Shown in pieces: positions 26,820 to 36,324 of a stretch of 62,523 nt of DNA. This DNA is from CBDCLY01 sp965218715 (GTDB lineage: Bacteria; Bacteroidota; Bacteroidia; Flavobacteriales_E; Vicingaceae), in the NCBI GenBank assembly GCA_965218715.1, contig CBDCLY010000019.1:1-62523 (forward strand), read 5' to 3'. The translations under genes and the position numbers were made by a program. Every line of letters starts with the position of its first letter. The first letter of the stretch is position 1. The notes below the pieces were generated by a model, which was given only the letters and a program-made list of their open reading frames with translations, did not search any database and was not told the origin of the DNA.

Positions 26820-29032
26820 AACCATTTTTATTTTCCCTTTGTTTTCTGGGCTTAATGTTTTCCACTAAAGCTCAAGATTTTTTAAGTCCACTTGGAAGTA
26901 ATCCTAGCCTCTTTCCTGAAGCAACATCCGTCCATAAACTAAGAAAAATTAATGTTCAGGAGGATTCCTTGATTTTCCAATTTGATACCTTGGTTTTGCC
27001 ATTCATTGATGATTTTTCCAAGAATCATTTGCCTGGTTTGGTTAAAGACCTTAGTGCAAGTAACATATCAGATACCACTTTTTATTTATTAATGAGCGGA
27101 GGAAATCCCATTGATAAAGATATTGAGCTTAGCAGCGACACTACTTATTATACTCAAATTGGAGTGAATGGAGATACCATTCAACATTTTCCGAATCCCT
27201 TTACCAGTGTTGATGTAAATAGATTAGACATTTATCCGCCTATTTCTAGCAACCAATTGTTATTTCCTCCTTATAACATATTTGATACATTAGGAATAAG
27301 TCCTGATACTATTCTTACCAGTCCTGATGTATTTCAAGATTCCATGATTTATTATCTGGTTGATAGAAATCCAAATGATTGGTATACTAGCCGTCAAGCA
27401 CTCGTTAACAATACCTTCGGGATTGATCCTCGTTCAATTGGAGTGGCAACCTTAGACGGTTTAGACCAATACGGTATTCCGTATCTGGCAGATGTCAATT
27501 TAAGAGTGAAAGCAGATGAGTTAAGCTCTGTGCCGATTGACTTATCTGGGGTGGGTGATCCCAGTTCTGTTTATTTTAGTTTTTATTTTCAACCCAAGGG
27601 ACTAAGTTTAAATGCGCCAGAAGCTGAAGACTCTTTAGTCTTGGAGTTTTATAGACCAGATTTAAACAGATGGGGTTCCATTTGGTCAACTCCAGGTTTT
27701 GCTAGTGATACTTTTCAATTGGTGCACCTTTTTGTTAATCCTAGCTTTCATCAATCTGCCTTTCGCTTTCGTTTTAGAAATTACGCTCAAGGTTCTGGTG
27801 CATATGATCATTGGAACATCGATTATATCGTTTTGGACGAAAACCGTACTACAGACGATACCTTGTTGCAGGATTTAGCCATGGTGCAAGAACCACCTAG
27901 TATGATTAGTCCATATGCCGCGATGCCATGGTGGCATTATAAAAGTAATCCTAGCGCTTATCACATTTCCTCTACTACCAATATCGTACGAAATAATTTT
28001 GAGCAAGCCCAAAATGCCTTTTATAGAATGCGTTTTCTTGATTCTGCTCAAAACAATAGCCTTTATGTTTTTCCTACGGCAAATCTGTTTCTTCCTGTTG
28101 GAGCTGATGATATATTAAACACAAATTATTCAACCAATTACTTTTATCCGGCAGATAGTGTTAATGGCCCTGTAATTCTTGAGGCTCCATATACCGTAAA
28201 TACTAATGATGATAATAATCCTTTAATGGATGCTATTCCTTCAAACGACACGGTAGTTTCTAAAGCAATTTTGAAAAACTATTATGCTTATGATGATGGT
28301 TCTGCTGAGGCAGGTTACGGGATCAATCCTCAACTAACCAGTGAAGGATATGTAGCCTATATGACTCAAAAATTTGTCGCTCCAATTTCTGATACAATAG
28401 GAGGGATGCAAATTTATTTCTTACCAACTTTTCCTGACATTCGAAGTCAACGCTTCGAAATAACTGTTTGGAATAATAATTTAAATCCATCATCCATTGT
28501 GTTTTCTAAACCGGTAAAAGATGAGCCAATTTATACAGATCCAAACGGTTTTGTAACCTACTGGTTTGATAGTGCTATCGTTGTTGGACAAACCTTTTTT
28601 ATAGGAATGAAGGCCATCGGGGAATATTCTATGAGCATCGGTTATGACTTGAACACGAATCACAGAAACGAAATTTTTTGGAGCTTTAATGGGGTCAATT
28701 GGAACAATCCTTCAAGCGGAATATTTAATGGAAGCCTGATGATGAGACCAGTTTTTCGTCAAAGAAAATTTGAAGTCGGCTTGACGGAGCATCAAAAAGA
28801 AAATAGCGTTTTTGATGTATTCCCCAATCCTGTTTCTTCAGTCTTGCATTTCGATTGGAAAGGAAACCTCAAGGCGGATTGGATTCAAGTTTTTAATTCA
28901 AATGGCCAATTAATTCTCGAGCAAGCTGGAGTTGATCAATTAAATGTTGTACATCTTCCAAAAGGTTTGTATTTCTTAAACATGGATTTCTCAGTAGGAA
29001 TTCGTGAATCTAAAAAATTCATGAAACTATAA
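26816..29032 (+). CDS. Large secreted protein with T9SS type A sorting domain
   Basis: A 738-residue protein with a signal peptide (about 1-19, ending TKA), a long beta-rich body without a recognised catalytic motif and a C-terminal T9SS sorting domain (about 655-738: VFPNPVSSVLHFDW, a middle strand IQVFNSNGQLI, then LPKGLYFLNM). It is exported by the Sec and type IX pathways to the cell surface or medium. It is co-translated with the PASTA gene and followed three bases later by an rluD-like gene. The body contains adhesin-like segments with many Asp/Asn residues; function unknown. Confidence 0.85.
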   Translation: MKPFLFSLCFLGLMFSTKAQDFLSPLGSNPSLFPEATSVHKLRKINVQEDSLIFQFDTLVLPFIDDFSKNHLPGLVKDLSASNISDTTFYLLMSGGNPIDKDIELSSDTTYYTQIGVNGDTIQHFPNPFTSVDVNRLDIYPPISSNQLLFPPYNIFDTLGISPDTILTSPDVFQDSMIYYLVDRNPNDWYTSRQALVNNTFGIDPRSIGVATLDGLDQYGIPYLADVNLRVKADELSSVPIDLSGVGDPSSVYFSFYFQPKGLSLNAPEAEDSLVLEFYRPDLNRWGSIWSTPGFASDTFQLVHLFVNPSFHQSAFRFRFRNYAQGSGAYDHWNIDYIVLDENRTTDDTLLQDLAMVQEPPSMISPYAAMPWWHYKSNPSAYHISSTTNIVRNNFEQAQNAFYRMRFLDSAQNNSLYVFPTANLFLPVGADDILNTNYSTNYFYPADSVNGPVILEAPYTVNTNDDNNPLMDAIPSNDTVVSKAILKNYYAYDDGSAEAGYGINPQLTSEGYVAYMTQKFVAPISDTIGGMQIYFLPTFPDIRSQRFEITVWNNNLNPSSIVFSKPVKDEPIYTDPNGFVTYWFDSAIVVGQTFFIGMKAIGEYSMSIGYDLNTNHRNEIFWSFNGVNWNNPSSGIFNGSLMMRPVFRQRKFEVGLTEHQKENSVFDVFPNPVSSVLHFDWKGNLKADWIQVFNSNGQLILEQAGVDQLNVVHLPKGLYFLNMDFSVGIRESKKFMKL

Positions 29033-29035
29033 ATC

Positions 29036-30067
29036 ATGGAAGAGGAGCAGCAAATAGAAGATGAATTATTTGAGCATTTCAATTTCATTGCAGATAAGGG
29101 ACAAGAGCTTCTGAGAATAGACAAATTCCTTGGCGATAGGATACCCAATTCCTCAAGAAGTAAAATTCAAAATGCTGCTCATTCTGGTAGCATTTTAGTA
29201 AATAATGTTGTTGTAAAACCAAATTATAAGGTGAAGCCCTTGGATGAAATTTCCATTGTTTTGCCTTATCCTCCTCGAGAAAATACACTGGAGCCGCAAA
29301 ATATTCCTTTAGACATCATTTACGAAGATGATAGTTTATTGGTTTTAAATAAGCAAGCCAATATGGTAGTCCATCCGGGTTACGGAAACTTTGATGGAAC
29401 TTTAGTTAATGCTTTATTGTACCACTTTGATCAATTGCCCGAAATGGCAGGAAATGAAGGCAGACCAGGTTTGGTGCATCGCTTGGATAAAAATACGACT
29501 GGCATAATGGTCATTGCTAAAACAGAGCAAGCATTGAGCAAATTGGCCAAACAATTTTTTGATAGGACTTCAGAACGCAGGTATCAGGCAATTGTTTGGG
29601 GAGATTTTGAAGAAGATGAAGGCCGCATTGAAGGAAACATTTGGCGATCTGTAAAAAACAGGAAAGTAATGGATGTTTTCCCAGAAGGTGATGTTGGGAA
29701 ACCCGCCATTACCAATTATAAGGTATTGAAAAGATATGGCTATGTGAGTTTGGTGGAATATAAATTAGAGACCGGAAGAACACATCAAATTCGTATACAC
29801 TCTAAATGGAAAGGGCATCCGCTTTTTAATGATCCTGAATATGGTGGCAATAGAATATTAAAAGGAACCACCTTTGGAAAATACAAGCAGTTCATCGAAA
29901 ACTGTTTTGCTTTGTTACCACGTCAAGCATTGCATGCAAAAACTTTGGCTTTCACTCATCCAGACAGTGGAGAAAGAATGGAATTTAATTCAGAATTACC
30001 AGAAGACATGCAAGCCGTTCTCGCCAAATGGGACCGTTATGTTGGAAATAGAGATATAGTAGCTTAA
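29036..30067 (+). CDS. rluD: RluA/RluD-family 23S rRNA pseudouridine synthase
   Basis: A 343-residue pseudouridine synthase with an N-terminal S4 RNA-binding domain (about 22-80: RIDKFLGDRIPNSSRSKIQ) and the catalytic domain with GLVHRLDKNTTGIMV near 142-156, containing the catalytic Asp. The PGYGNFDGTLVNAL and RTHQIRIH motifs are also present. Layout matches RluD, which modifies helix 69 of 23S rRNA, but RluC-type specificity cannot be excluded. It is the last gene of the PASTA operon and its stop abuts the stop of the opposing lipoprotein gene. Confidence 0.9.
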   Translation: MEEEQQIEDELFEHFNFIADKGQELLRIDKFLGDRIPNSSRSKIQNAAHSGSILVNNVVVKPNYKVKPLDEISIVLPYPPRENTLEPQNIPLDIIYEDDSLLVLNKQANMVVHPGYGNFDGTLVNALLYHFDQLPEMAGNEGRPGLVHRLDKNTTGIMVIAKTEQALSKLAKQFFDRTSERRYQAIVWGDFEEDEGRIEGNIWRSVKNRKVMDVFPEGDVGKPAITNYKVLKRYGYVSLVEYKLETGRTHQIRIHSKWKGHPLFNDPEYGGNRILKGTTFGKYKQFIENCFALLPRQALHAKTLAFTHPDSGERMEFNSELPEDMQAVLAKWDRYVGNRDIVA

Positions 30068-30886
30068 TTATTCATTGCTCTCCTTAGCTCGGTAAAGAAT
30101 TGCATGAGGAGATCTCTTTCCAGTTTGTAAGTTCATTTGATTCTCGTTGATCATAATAATGGTTTCAGTATCACCCAAGGCTTGAATCAATTGCTCATCA
30201 AAATTTCCTGTTTCACACCACATTTCTGTGCTGGCAATGTCCTTAAATTGAACTCGACCTGTTTTATCCTTGCTAAAGATTCCAAACATTGAATTGCATC
30301 CACCATTGCCTTTGAATTTTCCATTTTGGATGATGATGTGTGGGATCCGACCCTCTTCACCTTTTACCTTATCTCCAAACAATTGAACTACGTTCCACCT
30401 TACACCTTCGTATTCAAAACCTTTGATCTTTTTATACAGGCGGTATTTATCTGTTAAAGGGCCTTCTATCACTTCTTTATTCTTTCCCAATTGTAAAAGA
30501 CTATTCCCTTGAATTTGGAAATGAGAAGGACGGTCAACTTTTGCAGTCAGTGTAATGATGTTATCATTTTGATCGTCCCATTTTATTGCTCCTACTTCTT
30601 CAAAAGGAGCTCTCTTTGAACCCAGGTAAGTGACTTTGATCTTATAGGTATTGTCAGCTTTTAATTCAATACTAGTCAAGGCTGATTTACAATCAATGCA
30701 AGGCAGTTCTCCTGAATAATTGCCTGTCCAAGCTGGTTTTGGAGCTTCAGGCATTTGTGCCTTGGGGGCCTCCATTTTTGCTGGAGGGGGTGGTGGCGGT
30801 GGTGGGATGGTTTCAGAGATTTCTTTTTTGCTTTTGCAGGCTGCTAGGGTTGAAATAATTAGCAAGAGGTAAAAATATTTTTTCAT
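30068..30886 (-). CDS. Lipoprotein with NlpE-N and META domains
   Basis: A 272-residue lipoprotein: signal and lipobox STLAAC at 12-17, an eight-proline linker (about 28-35) and proline/alanine-rich spacer, an NlpE N-terminal-like domain (about 50-150: GELPCIDCKSALTSIELKADNTY, with the CxxC pair of copper-responsive NlpE proteins) and a META domain (about 155-265: VRWNVVQLFG, GNGGCNSMFG). The combination suggests an envelope sensor or stress protein, as NlpE signals in E. coli; the function here is inference. It is divergent from an M49 peptidase lipoprotein gene (90 bases between starts). Confidence 0.85.
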   Translation of the reverse strand: MKKYFYLLLIISTLAACKSKKEISETIPPPPPPPPAKMEAPKAQMPEAPKPAWTGNYSGELPCIDCKSALTSIELKADNTYKIKVTYLGSKRAPFEEVGAIKWDDQNDNIITLTAKVDRPSHFQIQGNSLLQLGKNKEVIEGPLTDKYRLYKKIKGFEYEGVRWNVVQLFGDKVKGEEGRIPHIIIQNGKFKGNGGCNSMFGIFSKDKTGRVQFKDIASTEMWCETGNFDEQLIQALGDTETIIMINENQMNLQTGKRSPHAILYRAKESNE

Positions 30887-30976
30887 AGAAACGAAGGTAC
30901 AAAAACAAGTCCAGCTAGATATTGAGAGGCAATGTTGATGCTAAAAAACTTATATTCGCCTCCCAAATAATAACCC

Positions 30977-32620
30977 ATGAAAAAGAAGATACTATTTGTT
31001 GCAATGGCTGGATTGATGGCCTGTTCAAATCCTCCAGCACCTGTTGAAGAGCTTGTTGAAGAAGTAAGTGAGAAAACTGAAGCACAGAAGAAACTAGAAA
31101 AGTATGTTGCTGTGCCTTTAACAACAGACATTAGTTTTCTGAGCGAAAAGCAGAAAGAAATGATTCCTTTGTTCATAGAGGTGGCTGAAATCATGAATGA
31201 GCTTTTTTGGCTAGAATCATATGGCGATAAAGAGGCTTTGCTGTCATCAATTAGCGATGAAGACAAAAAACAATTCGCCATCATCAATTATGGTCCATGG
31301 GATCGTCTCGCTGGGAATGAACCTTTTATTGAAGGCCAAGGAGCAAAGCCTTTAGGTGCAAACTATTACCCTAAAGACATGACCAAAGAAGACTTTGAAG
31401 CATTTGATGCTGAAAATAAAGCTTCTTTATACACCTTAATAAGAAAGGATGAAAATGGAGAATTAATGAGTGTGCCTTATCATGTTGCATTTGCCGAACA
31501 AGTTGGACGAGCTGCTGAATTGTTAAGAAAGGCAGCTGGTTTAGCAGAAAATCAAGCTTTAAAGAAGTATTTAAGCCTTAGAGCAGAGGCTTTGCTTACA
31601 GACGATTATTATGCAAGTGATATGGCCTGGATGGACATGACCGACAATCAATTGGATTTCATTGTTGGACCAATAGAAAATTATGAAGATCAGCTCTTTG
31701 GCCATAAAGCCGCTCATGAAGCTTATGTCTTGGTGAAAGACATGGCTTGGAGTGAACGTTTATCAAAATATGCCAGCATGCTTCCAGAGCTTCAGAAAAA
31801 TTTACCTGTTGAAGAAGCCTACAAGAAAGAAGAACCTGGTACAGATTCTCAATTGGCTGCATTTGATGTGATTTATTATGCTGGAGATTGTAACGCAGGA
31901 AGCAAAACAATTGCAGTTAACCTGCCAAATGACGAAGGAATTCAATTGGAAAAAGGAACAAGAAGATCTCAGTTGAAAAATGCCATGCAAGCCAAATTTG
32001 ATAAAATTTTGATGCCAATAGCCGATGAATTGATTGCAGAGAATCAACGCAAATTCATCAATTTTGAAGCCTTTTTTGCGAATACCATGTTTCATGAAGT
32101 AGCTCATGGATTAGGAATAAAAAACACATTAGATGGGGAGGGCACAGTAAGATCAGCCTTAAAAGAGCATGCTTCTGCATTGGAAGAGGGCAAGGCCGAT
32201 ATCCTTGGTTTGTTTATGATCACTCAACTTCATGAACAAGGTGAATTACAAGGAGACATCAGAGATTATTACACCACCTTTATGGCCAGCATATTTAGGT
32301 CGATTCGTTTTGGAACTTCTTCTGCCCACGGTAAAGCCAACATGATACGATTCAATTTCTTTCAGGAACAAGGGGCATTTGTCCGACAAGAAGACGGAAC
32401 CTATAGCATTGACTACGACAAAATGAAGATGGCCATGGATGCTTTATCAGCAAAGATCATTATGCTGCAAGGTGATGGTGATTATGCTGCTGTGAACGAA
32501 CTCGTATTAAGAGATACTAAAATCAAAGAACAGCTGCAAGCCGATCTAGATCGTTTATCAGAATTAGGGATTCCAGTAGATGTAGTTTTTGAGCAAGGGC
32601 TTGGTGTTTTAGGTTTATAG
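30977..32620 (+). CDS. M49-family zinc peptidase (dipeptidyl peptidase III-like), lipoprotein
   Basis: A 547-residue peptidase with a lipoprotein signal (AGLMAC, about 11-16). The zinc motif is H373-E-V-A-H377 followed by GLG, and the second motif E403-E-G-K-A-D408 supplies the third ligand. Most dipeptidyl peptidase III enzymes have a six-residue HExxGH; a five-residue HExxH with EExKAD is known from a smaller bacterial branch of M49 (for example Caldithrix). Such enzymes release dipeptides from oligopeptide N-termini. The lipid anchor puts it in the periplasm or on the outer membrane. It is followed by a T9SS protein gene 15 bases later. Confidence 0.88.
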   Translation: MKKKILFVAMAGLMACSNPPAPVEELVEEVSEKTEAQKKLEKYVAVPLTTDISFLSEKQKEMIPLFIEVAEIMNELFWLESYGDKEALLSSISDEDKKQFAIINYGPWDRLAGNEPFIEGQGAKPLGANYYPKDMTKEDFEAFDAENKASLYTLIRKDENGELMSVPYHVAFAEQVGRAAELLRKAAGLAENQALKKYLSLRAEALLTDDYYASDMAWMDMTDNQLDFIVGPIENYEDQLFGHKAAHEAYVLVKDMAWSERLSKYASMLPELQKNLPVEEAYKKEEPGTDSQLAAFDVIYYAGDCNAGSKTIAVNLPNDEGIQLEKGTRRSQLKNAMQAKFDKILMPIADELIAENQRKFINFEAFFANTMFHEVAHGLGIKNTLDGEGTVRSALKEHASALEEGKADILGLFMITQLHEQGELQGDIRDYYTTFMASIFRSIRFGTSSAHGKANMIRFNFFQEQGAFVRQEDGTYSIDYDKMKMAMDALSAKIIMLQGDGDYAAVNELVLRDTKIKEQLQADLDRLSELGIPVDVVFEQGLGVLGL

Positions 32621-32635
32621 ATTGGTTTTATTGAA

Positions 32636-34462
32636 ATGGATATGAGAATGATTAAAGAGTTATTACTAGGTTTTATTTTTTTAGCTGTAACTGCAGCATA
32701 TGCACAGCCTCAGTTTATTAGAACCCAAGCAATTGATATAGGAGGATATGATGAGCTCATGGAGATGCACTTGGATAATAATGGTGAAACTTACATCAGC
32801 CATTTCTCGGATAAAAATTCATCTAACAAAAAAATTCAGGTTAGCAAATTAGATGCTTCATTAAATCTCATCCCAATCATTCAGTCACAAGGTGTACATT
32901 TTAGTAATCCTAGAGACATGTTTATTCAATCAGATACCAATGGATATACCTATATGGGATTCTTTATTAGAGGAGATTTTGTTATTGGTAATGATACTAT
33001 TAATGGTAATTCTATCCAGATAGGAAATTTAAATGTTGTAAAAACATTTGGGGATAGCTTGATTTGGCATCATGTTCTACCTGTGGTTAATAATTTTCCA
33101 GCCAATCACTACATGAAAACCACAGAATCAGGGACAACCTATTTTATGAACTCATTTGGCGGTACCAAAATTATTGGAAACGACACACTTATAGCTGGAC
33201 AAGGCCGTCGTGTTTATTTAACAAAAATATCAAGTCAGGGAACAATTAAATGGGCAAGAGCTTTTAGCATTCCTAATTCTACAAAAGATATCCCTTGGAG
33301 CATTCAAATTGATCAAAACAAAGACATTCGATTGTACATTACCCAAACTTGGGGTTCAACCTATGGCTTTGGAAGACAAGTAGCCTTGCATGTTGACACT
33401 AATGGGAATACTGTTAGCCAAGCCATGCTCCTGGATATTACAGATCATGATTTACAGGATTATTATTACGGGGATGATGGGAAACATTATTTATTAATGA
33501 AGTTAAAGGGTTCAGTTGCGCGTTACAAAGACAGCCTTCACTTTAATTCTGGACAATCTTTACTAATGGCTGTTTTTGATCAAAATTATGATCTAGATAC
33601 AATTGTAGACCTCTTTTCTTCATCCAGTATCTCTGAAATTCATTTTCCAATCATAAAACGAAATAGCAAAAGGGAAACTTTCATATTTGGATATTCAAAT
33701 AGAGACCTTACTTATGCTGGGGATAGTATTTTCAAAGGTGGGTTCATTATTAATTATGATAAAGATTTTAATTTTCAATGGACACAAACTTTTGCACGCT
33801 CTTACTCCAATTGGCAAAATGGGAACATGATAGCCGAAGTTGCATTTAGAAACGATTCTACTTTTCAGTTCATTGTAAACCCAACAGGTCCTAATGTTGA
33901 TTTTGGTTCTACCATCTATAATCAATCCTCACTTGATGGCTATTATGTCGAATTTGGACCACGACATCAGTGTTTTAATAAAGTAGATACTAGTATACAA
34001 GTTAATGGTAGAATTCTAAGTTCCAATGCTTCCAATGCTAGTTTTCAATGGCTAGATTGTAACAATGGTTCTGCCATTCTACTAGGAGATACAACTTCGG
34101 TTTTAAATGCCACAACTGGCGGGAATTTTGCGCTTGAAATCAATATGAATGGTTGTGTAGATACTTCTAGATGTGTTCGAGTAATAGGAGTTGGTATTGA
34201 CGAAAACAATAGCAATGCTGGTATGGCAATCTTCCCTAATCCAAGCGGTGGTTACGTTTTTCTAAAATTTCAGAATAAACAAAATATACGTTCAATTAAA
34301 GTTAGAAACATCCTTGGTCAAGACCAAGAGTTTTCTTGGACTGAGGAAAACCAAAGCATAAAAATAGATGCTTCAAGTTTGCCAAATGGAATTTATCTAA
34401 TGACCCTTGAATCTGAAATAGGGACATTGACGAAGAAATTCATCAAGCAAAATGCTCAATAA
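32636..34462 (+). CDS. Secreted protein with T9SS type A sorting domain
   Basis: A 608-residue protein. After a hydrophobic signal (about 5-23, ending AYAQ) comes a long beta-propeller-like region with repeated short motifs of GNDTI / DSxxxG type, then a CVDTSRCVRV cysteine segment (about 505-514) and a C-terminal sorting domain (about 525-608: AIFPNPSGGYVFLKF, SLPNGIYLMTLE). Such proteins are moved across the outer membrane by the type IX system. I do not recognise a catalytic domain. ATG choices at 32636 and 32642 or 32648 are all possible. Confidence 0.82.
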   Translation: MDMRMIKELLLGFIFLAVTAAYAQPQFIRTQAIDIGGYDELMEMHLDNNGETYISHFSDKNSSNKKIQVSKLDASLNLIPIIQSQGVHFSNPRDMFIQSDTNGYTYMGFFIRGDFVIGNDTINGNSIQIGNLNVVKTFGDSLIWHHVLPVVNNFPANHYMKTTESGTTYFMNSFGGTKIIGNDTLIAGQGRRVYLTKISSQGTIKWARAFSIPNSTKDIPWSIQIDQNKDIRLYITQTWGSTYGFGRQVALHVDTNGNTVSQAMLLDITDHDLQDYYYGDDGKHYLLMKLKGSVARYKDSLHFNSGQSLLMAVFDQNYDLDTIVDLFSSSSISEIHFPIIKRNSKRETFIFGYSNRDLTYAGDSIFKGGFIINYDKDFNFQWTQTFARSYSNWQNGNMIAEVAFRNDSTFQFIVNPTGPNVDFGSTIYNQSSLDGYYVEFGPRHQCFNKVDTSIQVNGRILSSNASNASFQWLDCNNGSAILLGDTTSVLNATTGGNFALEINMNGCVDTSRCVRVIGVGIDENNSNAGMAIFPNPSGGYVFLKFQNKQNIRSIKVRNILGQDQEFSWTEENQSIKIDASSLPNGIYLMTLESEIGTLTKKFIKQNAQ

Positions 34463-34486
34463 AAAGAAAGGACAAAAAGACTTTAT

Positions 34487-34993
34487 CTAGGACTCTCCTA
34501 ATATGCACTTAGCTGCTTGATTGACCTTCTTAATGGATTTCGGCTTCAATTCAAAAGTTCCAGAGATGCTTCCAACAGGTTGAAAGCTAAATACGGTAAA
34601 ACCATGTTCTGCAATTGCTTTTAATGGCGCCTCATCAACAGCATATTCTACTACATACCTGCTATAGATCGCTCCTTCATAAGCATATGAAACAGGCGCT
34701 GCATTATTGGTAGATTTCAATTCAAGAAATTCTCCATTGTGCAATTTAATTTTAAGTGTAGACCCTTTCTGAATGTTCTCATTCTTTTCTCCACCGTAAG
34801 TTATCGTTTCAGAAATTTGTAGGTTATCGCCACTTCTATAAAAAGAGATGAAATGAAAACGAGAACTCTTAAGGTCGATCCGCTGCACCCTAGCATCTGT
34901 CATTTTATCAACTTCATCATAGTTGAATTTACATTTTTGGGCATCTGCGGTAAAACAAAATAGGGCAATTACTAGAGTAAGGAAAGTCTTCAT
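34487..34993 (-). CDS. Small exported protein, unknown function
   Basis: A 168-residue protein when started at the ATG at 34993, which gives a clean signal peptide (MKTFLTLVIALFCFTADA then QKC). A longer in-frame start at 35071 would put 26 residues ahead of the signal and overlap the preceding gene, so I reject it. The mature part is a small beta-rich domain with one N-terminal Cys pair position and a C-terminal Cys. No family recognised. It converges on the T9SS gene with a 24-base gap. Confidence 0.7.
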   Translation of the reverse strand: MKTFLTLVIALFCFTADAQKCKFNYDEVDKMTDARVQRIDLKSSRFHFISFYRSGDNLQISETITYGGEKNENIQKGSTLKIKLHNGEFLELKSTNNAAPVSYAYEGAIYSRYVVEYAVDEAPLKAIAEHGFTVFSFQPVGSISGTFELKPKSIKKVNQAAKCILGES

Positions 34994-35060
34994 GGATTTT
35001 TTTTCACGAATATAAGCTTTACGTGAAGATAAACTCAAATTGAAATAAACAATCAATTCC

Positions 35061-36269
35061 TTAAAGAACAATCAATTTTGAACGGCTCAACTTAGAATCA
35101 TTGCCATAAATTATAAAATAGAGACCCGGCTTAAAAGCAGAAGTACTTACTTTATAATTTAGACTTTCTCCCTCAAGACCAAATGAAGAAATTTCCCAAA
35201 CGATTTTCCCATCATTGGACATGATTTGTAGCTTGTTTTCTCCGAGACTCGATTTCTTAACCTGAATATTGATGTTGTCTCCTCTGGAAGGATTTGGGTA
35301 AATGGATAAGCAATTTTCTGCATTTAAATCATAAATGCTTTTGTTCAGTGAAACTGGGTTAAACGATTTACTTGAACCATCATAATCGGTTTGTTTCAAT
35401 CTAAAATAAATTCGATCTTCAAAATCAATTTTCGAAATTAATCGGTACTGAGTCTTCGAGTTAGAGTTACCTGCACCCTTAACTTGGTCTATTTCATAAA
35501 AATTTTTCCCATCTAAAGAATATTCCAGAGTGAAGTAGTCATTGTTAATTTCACTGCTGCATTCCCACGTCAATTCAACTTCATTTGCTGAAATTTCTTT
35601 CGCTTCAAAGGAGCTTAATACAATTGGTAGACCTTGTCCACTTCCAAATTCACAAGGCCCAGGTGAACAGTCTGAAGTAGAGCCAAAAACTGAGGAAGAG
35701 TTTCTAATATCAACTTCTCCAGCTGTTTCTAAGTTACCAGTGCCAGCAATTGATGCATCATTTCTTGAAATTAAATCCCCACCAACCGAAACAGTACCAT
35801 GAATAACAGTTTCATTGTCATTCCTAATGTTTAAATCGCCAGTTATGATTAAAACAGCGCAGCTCTCAATGGTAACAACTGCGTCATTCCTAAAGTCTAC
35901 ATCCCCTTCAACGATCATGGTATCGCAACCTCTTAGAATGAATTCTCCAAAGTTTCTGACTTCAAAATCTCCTTCTATGCTAACTTTTCCAGCAACCTCA
36001 AAATACCCAGTGCCTCTAACATCAATATCGTAAGCACTTGCTCCACTTTCATCTATAATGCTTCCTGTTGTTACCGTGTAGCTTCCATCATCGATGTTTA
36101 GATCAACATCCAAAGTCATGTCATGCGCTATGGTTGCCGTTTCATCGTCAGCGGGAACCCCACTGCTCCAATTGCCACCAGTATCCCAGTCTCCATCAGA
36201 AGAAGTGGAGGTTTGGGCCATCCCAAGAATACTAAGGGTAGATAAAAAAAGAGTTAACAATTTCTTCAC
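35061..36269 (-). CDS. Secreted repeat protein with T9SS type A sorting domain
   Basis: A 402-residue protein: signal peptide (about 1-18, ending GMAQ), a G-x-W-x-x-x-G-N-W motif (DWDTGGNWSSG), then five repeats of 20-22 residues each opening with G-[DE]-x-x-x-R-N (GDFEVRN, GDVDFRN, GDLNIRN, GDLISRN, GEVDIRN; about residues 97-195), likely a right-handed beta-helix. A fibronectin-like domain (about 215-310, with LPIVLSSFEAKEI) and the T9SS sorting domain (about 325-402, IYPNPSRGDNINIQV) follow. Surface adhesin or matrix protein is plausible; function unknown. Confidence 0.85.
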   Translation of the reverse strand: MKKLLTLFLSTLSILGMAQTSTSSDGDWDTGGNWSSGVPADDETATIAHDMTLDVDLNIDDGSYTVTTGSIIDESGASAYDIDVRGTGYFEVAGKVSIEGDFEVRNFGEFILRGCDTMIVEGDVDFRNDAVVTIESCAVLIITGDLNIRNDNETVIHGTVSVGGDLISRNDASIAGTGNLETAGEVDIRNSSSVFGSTSDCSPGPCEFGSGQGLPIVLSSFEAKEISANEVELTWECSSEINNDYFTLEYSLDGKNFYEIDQVKGAGNSNSKTQYRLISKIDFEDRIYFRLKQTDYDGSSKSFNPVSLNKSIYDLNAENCLSIYPNPSRGDNINIQVKKSSLGENKLQIMSNDGKIVWEISSFGLEGESLNYKVSTSAFKPGLYFIIYGNDSKLSRSKLIVL

Positions 36270-36324
36270 AACATTCTATACGCTTAGAATGCCAAATTAG
36301 TTGCAAAAAAAAGATAATTTGTGA

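Noticed and set aside
30883..31287. A 134-codon leftward frame opposite the M49 peptidase start
   Set aside because: Serine-rich shadow of the peptidase coding strand; the peptidase frame has a clear lipobox and motifs.
34468..34480. GACAAAAAGAC resembling an arm of the integrase operator
   Set aside because: A single A-rich copy between two unrelated genes, most likely chance.
34993..35071. Longer N-terminus for the small exported protein
   Set aside because: It would place 26 residues before a perfect signal peptide and overlap the upstream gene.
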